The notes under the pieces were generated by a model. It ran no database searches and was not told where the DNA came from. It saw nothing but the letters and a program-made list of their open reading frames with translations. 64,000 nt of DNA from assembly GCA_027924585.1 (NCBI GenBank), contig BSBM01001027.1, forward strand, positions 65,001 through 129,000, in the 5' to 3' direction. Position 1 is the stretch's first letter; every line of letters starts with the position of its first letter. The stretch comes from Larix kaempferi. Taxonomy: Eukaryota; Streptophyta; Pinopsida; Pinales; Pinaceae. Position numbers and translations under genes: made by a program. Of the stretch, positions 23,352 through 32,597 are shown one piece after another.

Positions 23352-24188
23352 CTAGTACATTCTAGTTCCCGTGACAAGGGGACAAGTCTTCCACCACTGT
23401 CTCATTTGATCAAGAAAGTTGGGGTGAAGGAGCCAGAATTGTTTAAACCTAAACGGACTTCGGAGGTGTTCCCCTATTCTCTTCCATTCCAAGCTGATCG
23501 GCCAATGGTCTGACCCAGCAGAAGGGAGCACAACAGCTGTCAACTCCCCACCTCCCATCATGATAGATTCAGATACCAGAAATCTATCTAACTTGGAAGC
23601 TATGGTTCTATCCCCTGCTCTTTTATTATTCCAGGTGTACAAGCCATTGGAGGTTTTGACATCAATCAACTCCAATGTTTCGATTACCTCCAAAAATTCC
23701 TTGCTACTGGGGTGCAAACAACTAAGTCCCCCCCTCTTCTTAGCCAGACTCCGAATAAAATTAAAGTCGACCCCTATGATCCAGGGTCAGATTCCAGTCT
23801 CTCTTTTGAGGCTCCTCAGGGAGTCCAAGAAAGAGTTCTTCAGGTTTGACGTTGACGGTCCATAAACATTAGATAGAAAACGTCTGACTCTGGTTCCTAA
23901 AATATGGAAAGAAGCAGATAAGATGAATCTTGAGGCCATCCAATCCGACAGACTAACCTCTTTTGGGTTCCCAAGGATACCGATTCCCCCAGCCGTACCA
24001 ATGGTATCAATCGCTACGACTTCACAATGTTTCCATACTTTCTTCCCGATGGATTGAAGATCTGCTTCAGAGCATTTAGTTTCTTGGAGGAAAACTATTG
24101 CGGGCTTTTCTAATTCAATCTTCCGTCTTAGAAGACGGGTCTTCAGGAGGCTCTTGCAACCTCTGATGTTCCAAGATGTGATCCACAT
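23352..24188 (-). pseudogene. LINE ORF2 endonuclease domain
   Basis: The ORF2 start, MWITSWNIRGCK, is the classic L1 APE-type endonuclease opening (SWN). QETKCSE supplies the catalytic Glu, NVYGPS follows, and the terminal SDHWPI carries the catalytic Asp-His pair. A stop at about 23785 splits the domain and reading resumes at 23717-23352. The enzyme nicks genomic DNA to prime reverse transcription. The active-site residues that I can see are intact; the stop is what breaks it. Confidence 0.9.
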
Positions 24189-24189
24189 C

Positions 24190-24678
24190 TTATAACCGAT
24201 TTAGGGTAGAGGAAGCTAGGGCCACATCAATAGTAGGATACTGGCTTGAGGAAACTAGATTCTTCACTATCATTTGAATTCTCTGCATATTGCTTCGTCT
24301 CCCCCTTTTTTCCCCTATGCTTATCTTTTTTCCATCGGATTCCTTGAGAGATTCGGAAGCTATACCTAGATATTTTTTACTCTTGGTTTTGATGATTGCT
24401 TTCTCGAGGAGAGATGCCTGTTGCGGTGTGATAGAAGTCATATTTTCCACTATGCACGCCACCTCCAATCCCTTTAGGTCCAGATCTCCCAATTCCATTT
24501 CATCTTTTCCTTCCTCTAGCAATGAGCCTTCTTCTCCCATTGCGTCAATCGCAGGATCCTTGACAGTACTCTCCGCCACCTTTTTAGTAGGTGCTTCAAT
24601 CTTTTCCTCCTTATTTATCTCGTTGCCTTCCTGAGCTTCTTCTCCTGATTGCAAAACCTTGAACCTATTGTGGGCCAT
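24190..24678 (-). pseudogene. LINE ORF1 C-terminal region
   Basis: This 162-codon open frame is rich in Glu and Lys and has no named domain. It ends TAA followed by G and then the ATG of ORF2 (24188), so only one base separates ORF1 stop and ORF2 start. This arrangement suits termination-reinitiation of translation, although which ORF1 frame was originally joined upstream is uncertain because of decay. Confidence 0.7.
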
Positions 24679-24679
24679 G

Positions 24680-25689
24680 GTTTTCTTGTGAATCTTAGGG
24701 CCCCGAACCTTCTTGGCTTGTCGTTTCTTGGTGGAAACTTTTTATAATCCATCTTGATCTTTTCCTTTGGTGTCTAGCTTCCCTCCTGGTTGTTTTTTTA
24801 AGAGGACAATCCTTGAATATATGCCCATGTTCATGGCATCTCCGGTAGCGGAAAGGGATCTATTCATAATCATTAGCCTGGAACCAATCTTCATCCTCCC
24901 AAGTTATGTCAATTCCTTCCGGAAGATCTTGGGATATATCCATATAGAGACAAATTCGGGCATACGAGGTGTATCGCATCTTCTTTGTTTGTTCCGAGAC
25001 TTTAACGAATGCCCCTAGTTCATTGCCAATCTCCATAAGGATTTCCTCCTTCCAATATCTAGTAGGTAAAGAGTAGAGTCGTATCCATACTGGGGCAATG
25101 ATTAAATTTTCTTTATCTGGGTTGAAACATTCCTTCCAGGGGTGGAGATACAACCCCGCAGAATTGAAGAAATATGGTCCGTTGTCAAAAATCCTCGTAC
25201 GATCCTCCTCATTAACGAAAATCACTATAAAAAACCCTTTGGCCCTAAGTTGTGGATCATAATGACCCTGGGGTGCCCAGCTTGTGTTGATCCACCAAAC
25301 CAGCGCTTTCTCAGCTGGCCAAATTCCAACCAATTTCCCAATGAGCACATTTTCTTTCATATATTGTATGTCAGTTCTGACTCTTTCTGATTTTATCTAA
25401 AGTTTGGGGATCTTTTTAGCCTTTGGAAGACATTTCCCAGGCTTCCTGGGTTCTGCCAAACCCTGATCAAGATTGACCACTCCACTGGTCCCTGCTTCCG
25501 CACTCCCCGCCCGAAGGACAGGGTAATGTCCCAAATTTGTCTTTTTTCCCTTTGTCCATCGTCAGGGACATGATGGTTACGCTCATGCCCCTTCCTTGTC
25601 CGCACTCCAAGGAGGCCCTGACGGTCGCCACCTTCCTTAACGTCAAACGTAGGTACAGAGTTCAGAAACCCTCGAAAACTCCGTTGCAC
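24680..25689 (-). pseudogene. LINE ORF1, RNA-binding protein with DUF4283 and zinc knuckle
   Basis: An N-terminal part (25689-25393) shifts frame near 25390. The main part (25360-24860) is DUF4283, with landmarks such as VLIGKLVGIWP, DNGPYFFN and PVWIRLYSLPTRYW. After one in-frame stop at about 24860, a knuckle YRRCHEHGHIFKDC lies at about 24848-24800. The first Cys of CX2CX4HX4C is replaced by Tyr, so it may no longer bind zinc. In plant L1 elements ORF1 coats the RNA in the ribonucleoprotein. The reading continues into the acidic 24678-24190 segment. Confidence 0.85.
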
Positions 25690-25712
25690 CTTCCTCCTTC
25701 CATTCTCCCCCC

Positions 25713-26404
25713 GAAAAATATATATTTTATTATAAATAGTTTAGAGAAACAAATAAATATAGCTAAAATTAAAAGAAAGTTTCACTAGCTTCATGGAAAG
25801 AGATTAAGTGAAGGTTACCCATTTTCTTTTTAAATGTTACACCCATATTAAATTTCAAAATTTCAAAATATTTATAACAACTAACTTTATAATTTTGTAT
25901 TTCATCATATTATAAAAAATTAATAAATCTTTTAAACATAAAAATAAAATTCTAAAACAATCTAATTAAATTTTTATATTTATTTCTTTATTTCCATAAA
26001 ATTTTATAAATCAAAATATATTTCTATTAAACATTAATAATCGTTATTTAATAATTAAATAAACATTAAAAAAAATTAATTTCACATTTTTACTAAAAAA
26101 TCTTAAAATTTTATTACTTATTTTTAACCATTTTTTTTTATTACAATAAATTCCCTTTGTTTTTATTCTAGTCATGTCTCATGGTTCAAGGTTAATCCAC
26201 TCCTTCGACATTTATTTATTCGAAATATTGTTGAAATTTTCTTTGTTTTTATTCTAGTCATGTCTCATGGTTCAAGGTTAATCCACTCCTTCAACATTTA
26301 TTTCTTTGAAATATTGTTGAAAAAAATATTTTCTAAATAATTATTATTTTTTACATTTTTTTAATAAAATAAAAGTTAATAATTTTTTAATAAAAATAAT
26401 GTAA
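25713..26404 (+). repeat. Duplicated block, copy A, segment R2 left part
   Basis: Matches 41358-41955 (shared TATTATAAATAGTTTAGA, AATAAATAT(A/G)GCTAAAATTA, GTCATGTCTCATGGTT). Copy A additionally has a local duplication of the GTCATGTCTCATGGTTCAAGG line at 26172 and 26258. The match continues at 28322, after the LINE-tail insertion. Confidence 0.88.
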
Positions 26405-26405
26405 A

Positions 26406-26813
26406 ATCTGGGTTGCAGGTGCAGGAGGAGTCCTCCTTGACTCCGATGGAAACAAAAAGAAAGATTATGCCTGGGGAATTGGCAGGAGGACTAACAATGA
26501 GGCGGAATGGCTCACCCTGATGAAAGGAATGGAAATTGCTTGGAATGATGATGTCAGGGACCTAGTGGCCTTCGGTGACTCCATGCTAGCTATCAAGGAG
26601 GCTAGATCTTTGGCTATCAATCACAAAAAACTAGTCACCAAACTTCAACACCTCTTCACCTATGTGGCCAAAGAATTCAACTACATTTCCTTTCTCCACA
26701 TCTTGAGAGGAAACAACAAAGAAGAAGACAACATGGCAAACATTGGTGCTGGTCTAGATTGTGGTTTGGCGACCATTAATGGTCGCAACATTGTTATTAA
26801 TTGGGTCCCTTAG
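26406..26813 (+). pseudogene. LINE RNase H domain, N-terminally truncated
   Basis: From WVAGAGGVLLDSDG the frame runs uninterrupted to a TAG at 26811. It shows plant LINE-type RNase H features: NNEAEW with the catalytic Glu, FGDSML with the second Asp, and a conserved LRGNNKEEDNMAN near the end, where His/Asp and ADxLA are usual. The first catalytic Asp would lie just upstream of the truncation and is missing. The domain would remove RNA from the RNA-DNA hybrid. The fragment is not functional alone. Confidence 0.85.
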
Positions 26814-27331
26814 TCCCCTCTCTCGTTTGATCATGTTTCCTAAGACCCCTCTCATGGATTGGAACCATTTTTCTCAACCCTGAAACTATATAGTTATGCA
26901 TTTTTGCATTTGGAGTAAATGCAAGATTGCCTTGGGATCTTCTTCCCGCATTGGTTTTCTCCCGCATACTCCTGGAACACTTGGCGCTCCCTCCGGTCTC
27001 ATTCATCCTGCCTCGCATGAAGGCATTTAATTTCACCACCCTCCGCCCCGCCTTATAACACGCCACAGGGTGGTATGTTCGGCATTTTGCAATTTCAAAT
27101 TGTTCTGAATTGGGTTCTTCAGGAGCGATACAAAGTTTTCTAGTTTTGTAAGTTGGGTTCGCACTGGTTTGGTATGGAGGATAAGGGTCTGAACCCCTCT
27201 TCACTGTAGTGCCGTCACTGCAGAAAGAATATTCAATACAATGCAGTGGGGGTTGGAACGAAATGCTAATTGTCTACCTTCGACGTGGTTCAGGGGCAGG
27301 GAAACAGGCATGCTCGTGGTGGTTCGGCTTA

Positions 27332-28025
27332 GAAATTCCTTCATGGTCTCACCAGGTTTGATGAGCCCGACAATGGAAGAAATTGGGCTCCTCTGGAGCT
27401 AGGCTCAGGACAGAGCAATGGTGGTGTAGTGCAGCCTATCGCTGGTGGGCTCTTCAACGAGCCGAGAATTGGAAAGAGCTGGATCCCTCTCGATTTGGGA
27501 AACAGCCAGAACCTGAGAGGGGTAGTGCAACACTCTTCTCATGGGCACTCGAGTGAGCCTGGAAAGAGAAAGAATTGGACCTCCCCCCATGGTTTGGACA
27601 GTGGGTTTGTCAACTTGGAGTCTCCACGTGGGAAGGATAGTCTATCTTCAGAAGTCCATTCCCACTTGCTAGAGCTAGAGAGTCAAGTCCAATGGATCAG
27701 GAGTGAATACTTTGATTAGAAGAAAGCTCTGTCACAGCTGGCCACCTTCGTCCAGATCTCAACTACACACATTCATAATGGCTGCAGCAAAATGGAGTAC
27801 TTTGATGTGCTTGTTGGGAAAATGGATAATGGCTGTCCCTGTTCAGGGGATATCAGCACTCAGATCAACTCTCTACACAATAGCTTGAAAGTGGTCGAAG
27901 CAAAGCTTGGTGGAATGAGGTCTGAATCTAGGAACAATCCTTCAGTATTCCATGGTAAAAACGAGGAGAACGTCGGAGTAGTGCATGGAAACAAGGAGAA
28001 AACCGACCACCAGTGTTCTGTCTGA
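27332..28025 (+). pseudogene. Unknown ORF in the LINE tail with three 32-residue repeats
   Basis: One frame is open from about 27332 to 28025 apart from a single TAG at 27717. It has no ATG near its start in this copy. The N-terminal part consists of three imperfect 32-residue repeats beginning at about 27363, 27459 and 27555. Each has an (E/S)EP..G.R..W..P core followed by L.LG.GQ or a variant and a GGVVQ/RGVVQ block. The C-terminal part is hydrophilic, with INSLHNSLKVVEAKLGGM suggesting a short coiled coil, and ends HQCSV. I do not recognise the family. It could be an extra LINE ORF, a 3'-transduced host exon, or chance. Confidence 0.4.
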
Positions 28026-28321
28026 TATTCCATGGTTTTTTCAGAACTACTTGGTTAATGTCCTTTTGTAATGGCTCAAAGAAGCTAGTTAGTTGTATAT
28101 CCTCTCGATATGTATTTCTTTTTCTATCTCTTGTTAGGAAAGTTTGTAAGGATCTATAGTTGTAGTAGAATTAAGTGTATGTATGAAATGCTAAGACAAG
28201 AAATGGATGAGCCTACTATGACAGCTCTCCAATTTTGGAAACAGTCTTCCGGCTTATATTTTGTAACTGTGCTTATCCTTTTTTAATACAAAAGCTTGTC
28301 ACTCATTCTTGTAAAAAAAAA

Positions 28322-28810
28322 TATAAAATAATGTAACATAATAATTTGTTATTTTAAAAATTGTTATAAACTTATTATTAAATTAAAAATTTATTATTAT
28401 TATTATTATTATTATATAAAGAAAGAGAGAATTGTTAAAATTTAATTTATAAAAAGATTATAATACTTATAATATCATGTTAGCTTATATAGTTGTGAAG
28501 TATGGACTCAAGCATTTTTGAGAATTTTGAAGAAGAATAGAGAAAATCCAAAAGCGCTTTATAAGAGATAATCTCAATATTAAGGGCAATATACACCTAT
28601 CTTATCCTCCTCATAGAAGTCACTAACTCCCTCATTGAGAGCATGGCTATCACTAGGTATCTAATGTACAAGAACAAGATAAACAAGATATGATACAAGA
28701 GGATTCCTAAGAATGCTTCATACTCTAATCAAAACCACTTGTGAATTAAGCTAGGTTAGCATAAATATGTCAATTCTTGGTTAAAGTATTGGGGGTATCT
28801 ACCCTAATAT
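28322..28810 (+). repeat. Duplicated block, copy A, segment R2 right part
   Basis: Matches 41945-42410, including the (ATT)n tract, AAAGAAAGAGAGAATT, ACTCAAGCATTTTTGAGAAT and CATTGAGAGCATGGCTATCA. Homology ends at GTATCTACCC in both copies. Beyond it (28811-29130) there is no recognised feature. Confidence 0.88.
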
Positions 28811-29135
28811 AGAATATCAAATGTATCTTTCTTTTTTAACTAGAATAAAGAAGAAAATCAACATTTCTAAAATAAGAGCAAACTCTCATGAGCTCCATAG
28901 TGAAACAGGGCACTAGACCATTCCTAAAACCCCATGTGATGAAAGAATCTACCATCTTTTTGACACAAAGAAGGTTGAAGGCGAATACACCCACAATAGA
29001 GAACAATTTCAAAACATTTTCCACAATACTATCCTTCCAAACCTTAACTCATCATAACTATGATGATTTATGAATGTTTCTCTTAAAGCGTTTTGAGCAT
29101 ATAAATAAGCTTTTAAAGGAAACCAAGACTCCTCC

Positions 29136-30860
29136 TGACACAACCATACTTAGCGAACGCTTCAAGGTTCCTAAATATGACGTGCGGCACTGCTTGGGAA
29201 CGCATGAGGGCGTGACCAACTCACACATTACACCAACAAACTACGCCTAAACCACCATGCGGAAACCATACTCCTATCTCTTATGCGTTTTTCATACTTA
29301 GTTAATTTTTACAGTTTGCCCATACAAACAACCAACCAAGACACAAGAGACAGATTTTTATATGTGGGCGGCACTCCAAACCGGAACGTGCCTAACACCC
29401 ATGAGATGACTTGTTTTAACGACGGAGGATGCCACATACCCGGCAACTCATCCGCAAGTGAGCCCAACTAGCAACACTCTGAATACAATCAAGATACAAC
29501 TCAACTGTCACCGTCGCGCATGTCTGCCTGCTGCAAAACACCATGCCAAGTCTCTCCGCTGCATCGCTGCCTAACTCGCAACTCTGTGGAAGCCTGCACC
29601 GTCGCACTGTCGTCTGCACTACGTCTAGGGCTTATGTCTGCCTACACCGTGTGCTCCTTGAAACAGCTGATCTGCGTGCGAAGCCTCTTCCAAGCATCCT
29701 GCCTGAAACGTGCCGAAGCCTTCCTCCTCGAAGCTCTCCGACTTGCCTACTTAGGCCTGCTACTGAGATGTCCAACTGCCATCCGTTCGCTGGTTGCCAC
29801 CTCCGCGGTTGCACAACCAAATGCGAAGTCAAGTATCCGCAACAACACCCCATCCTGGTCCGCACTTCTGAACGCACCTGCCTGGACGCCCTGCTGGATG
29901 CATGTGCCAAACGCAACCCAAACGCCTCTCTGCGGAACGAACATCAGTCGCACCAATCCTGGTAAACTGCGGATGCACCTGTCTGAGTGCACCTCTGGGC
30001 ACACTCCTGAACACTGCGAAACCGTCCCCTGTCGAACGCGGACCGAGTGCACTTCTGGGCACCAACTTCCTGGACGCACCTCTGCGGACCGCGTCACAAC
30101 TAGCCGTGGACCAAATCTGCCTTGTGCACCATTCTGGGCGCACGTCTGCGGAACGCGTCGCAACACTCCGCGGACCGGGCGCACTGTCAAAACTGCCAAG
30201 ACATGCGGAAGTCCCCATCACCTGGGCGCACTTCGCTAACCTGTTGAAACCCCAATAAGTTTATACCAAACGCCTCTGTTGAGCTCGCATCCGCAGCCGT
30301 TTGCGGAATGCCTCGTCTGGTGGGCGCTGTCACTAGCGCACTTCTGCGGAACGCGAAACGCACATCTGCGGAACGTCAAAATGCTTGTCTGCGGAGCGCA
30401 TCCAAACTGAACGCATGCCGGAGCCACCTGCGGATCCTGGGCTACTACTGCGGACAAATCCCAGCACTTAGCCGCATTTCCACTTCCTGCTGTCATCCGT
30501 CTCCGCAACCGCGCGTCTGCGTTTTTGAGCCAACTTCACCACACTGTCGCGCGCCTGCCAAGCCTGCTTGCCGCACTGCCTGGCAGGGCGCCTCCGCGCA
30601 TAGCTAAGGTCGTTTTCTCAATCCGCATCCGCATCCCTTTTTGGCTAACTCCCTTAGCCTATTTATACACTTGGGTGTGCGTCGCGTCTATCCAAGCCAA
30701 CACACCAAGTGGTCCATGACCCCTTGCGGAACGCCCATCGCGTGGGTGCTTTGCCCACACTTAGTAATTTTCTTGACCAAGTGCCCATCCGCAATGGTCC
30801 AAAGACCCACTTCGCTAAACTAGGGGAACCCTAAGTTATTCAAAACTTTGGGTCATGACA
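29136..30860 (-). repeat. E1 3' LTR
   Basis: On the minus strand it begins TGTCATGACCC and ends GGTTGTGTCA. Words such as TCTGCGGAACGC recur many times between about 30050 and 30420. Because of low stop density in GC-rich sequence, long open frames occur on both strands (for example 29520-30239 and 29747-30199). None resembles a protein and the same frames appear in the other LTR. Confidence 0.95.
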
Positions 30861-30876
30861 ACCTCCCCCACTTAGA
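30861..30876 (-). other. E1 polypurine tract
   Basis: AAGTGGGGGAGGT on the minus strand directly abuts the 3' LTR. It would prime plus-strand synthesis. Confidence 0.85.
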
Positions 30877-32583
30877 ATAGTTGCCGTCCCGGCAACTTCT
30901 TCACGAACGTTCTGTTCGCGAAGCGTCTGCTGCAACCCTGCTGCAACTGCCAACTGCAACCGCAACCCGTTCAAGCTGTCGCACCAACCTCCGCGTGCTT
31001 TGGTACTTCTGTCACCTCGCGATGCTTCTGTCCATTCATGACCCCATGAGTGAGCTAGCTGGGTCATGACTCCAACCATCTGCTCCCTAAATAGGATGAA
31101 CTGCACACTCAGTCACAAAAGCCTCCGCAACTCTTGGGTTCTCCTGGAAACCTTGCTGAATGTAACACTTCCAAAACTGCTTAAGGCCTTGGCTCAGCCC
31201 CAACCACAAACCATCGCTGTGCCTCCCAGTCGTACTTCCGTTTCCGTTTTCGGTCTGTTTGCACACCCTCATGGCTTTGACTAGGTAACACTCCTTGCCA
31301 TTAAGCAAAGACACAAGCATTTCTGTGTGCTTCTGTCTTCCGCAGCTACTTCGCAAGATCTGCGTTTCTGCTAACACTTAGCCTGCGGTGAACACCCTTT
31401 TTCTGGAATGTCCATACTCTTCACAAGTCACCTCCTGACTCATGAAGCTGTCGCACCTCCATCTCCGTTGTTGCTACAACTGGCCTTGGTCCTGCGACGC
31501 ACTCCATACGCACCATCTCGTGCCATTGGAGAAGTTGGCAAGCCACTTGACTTAGCCAATTTGCCAAAATGCTGCCGTCTAACCAGAAACCTTCCGCACG
31601 CACGGCACACTTCCACCAAGTATGCCACGCAACCAAGCATCAACCTGAACAACCTCCTTCCTTGGCTTCCTGCGGATCTGTTTGCTCCACACCTGCGTTG
31701 AGAATGAGCGCCTCCCCACCTTCCGTCTTACATGCGTTGAGAATGAACACTGCCACTGTCCATCTTCCGTCTTACACACGTTGAGAATGGGGGTATCCCA
31801 CTGTTACATGGGCGCTTCTCACCTTCCGCCTTACCAGCGCACCAAATGACTCCTCATCACCAACGAATCTGCTGTTCAGTCTTCCGCTGTTCCAGCACAC
31901 CTCCCTGAAGCATGCTGCGGATGCACTTACTGCGGCACCCGTCTTCATGGCTTTCACGTCCATACGCTTCCACCACTTGCTGCAACACTCCCAAGGCAAG
32001 CTTCCCCTCGGTTCGCACGACACCACTTCTTCGCTAGACTTGGCACTTTCGCAAACTGTTACTCGTGCAACTCCGCAAGTCCAAGTGTCTTCTTCACACC
32101 GCAACGTCGTTGTGCACCTGTTGTAACCAAACGACTGCTTCTGTGGTGCTCTTCAGTCTACTTAGCGTACTAGTAGCTAAGGCCCTTCCACGCAAGTCAC
32201 GGAAACATCAGCACTCTTCAACGTGCGTTTGAATTGCTCCCCCTTGGAAACACTTCCTTCGTCTCGTCTGTCAACCCATGAGACGCTGCTGCAACTTCGC
32301 TAGGCATTCCAAAAATGCCCAACACTCACACCCGCACTACTGTCGCAGTCATGAAACCATCCTTCAAACGAATGGCGTGGAGCACAACTTCTACCAAGCT
32401 GCTGCTCCTGTCTGCATCAACATACTCGCTGAAAAGACACTGTTCCGCAACAATCCACAGTGAAACGTCTGCTCTGAGCTCAACCATCTGCAACACCATA
32501 ACTGCGGAAAATCTGCTCTGATACCACCTGTTCGCAAGAACAGTGGTGAAGAGCTGCTCCACAACTCCAACTGCGGAAACTGT
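30877..32583 (-). other. E1 interior, no recognisable protein
   Basis: Open frames exist on both strands (for example minus 31772-32104 and 31087-31377), but no retroelement motif, zinc knuckle or protease signature is visible. A motif with GAGAATG after a (T/C)GCGTTGA-like word recurs at about 31700, 31740 and 31785, marking a short local repeat. The interior is probably a structured RNA leader with packaging signals rather than a gene. Confidence 0.6.
32515..32526 (-). other. E1 second, duplicated primer binding site
   Basis: A second identical TGGTATCAGAGC lies 69 bp farther into the interior. Flanking words are shared too (CAGGTGGTATCAGAGCA before, TTTCCGCAGTT after), so a segment of about 69 bp that includes the PBS has been tandemly duplicated. 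A degenerate third copy lies at about 32470-32482. Confidence 0.85.
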
Positions 32584-32595
32584 GCTCTGATACCA
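32584..32595 (-). other. E1 primer binding site (initiator Met-tRNA)
   Basis: TGGTATCAGAGC on the minus strand begins two bases after the 5' LTR end. It is the standard complement of the initiator tRNA-Met 3' end. Confidence 0.92.
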
Positions 32596-32597
32596 CC

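Larger units (their letters stand above)
21553..25712 (-). mobile_element. LINE (L1 clade), 3'-truncated, minus strand
   Basis: Read on the minus strand from 25712, the order is a G-rich 5' leader, ORF1 (DUF4283 domain plus a zinc knuckle), ORF2 endonuclease and reverse transcriptase. The element ends abruptly after the RT thumb at about 21553, with no RNase H, 3' UTR or poly(A). L1 insertions normally lose the 5' end, so a missing 3' end points to later deletion. Compared with copy B of the duplicated block, this LINE occupies the place of 37260-41345, including the methyltransferase gene. Several frameshifts and stops make it inactive. Confidence 0.92.
26405..28321 (+). mobile_element. 5'-truncated LINE insertion with poly(A) and target-site duplication
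   Basis: The insertion is flanked by TAAAAATAATGTAA (26391-26404) and ATAAAATAATGTAA (28322-28335). The paralogous site at 41940-41955 has a single AAAAATAATGTAA and no insert. The insert starts inside an RNase H domain and ends with a poly(A) tract (28312-28320), the signature of target-primed reverse transcription with 5' truncation. The 1.5 kb after the RNase H stop holds an unusual repeat-containing open frame (27332-28025). It may be the tail of the same LINE family as 21553-25712, but the two do not overlap enough to compare. Confidence 0.92.

Noticed and set aside
21553-28321. Twin-priming (5' inversion) origin for the minus-strand LINE and plus-strand LINE tail as one insertion
   Set aside because: The two parts are separated by about 690 bp that aligns to copy B of the duplicated block, and the plus-strand tail has its own target duplication. 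They are separate events.
29520-30258. Long overlapping open frames in the E1 LTR (up to 239 codons), repeated at 32982-33744
   Set aside because: They lie in several phases on both strands of GC-rich LTR sequence, have no recognisable domain, and occur in both LTR copies. Low stop density explains them.
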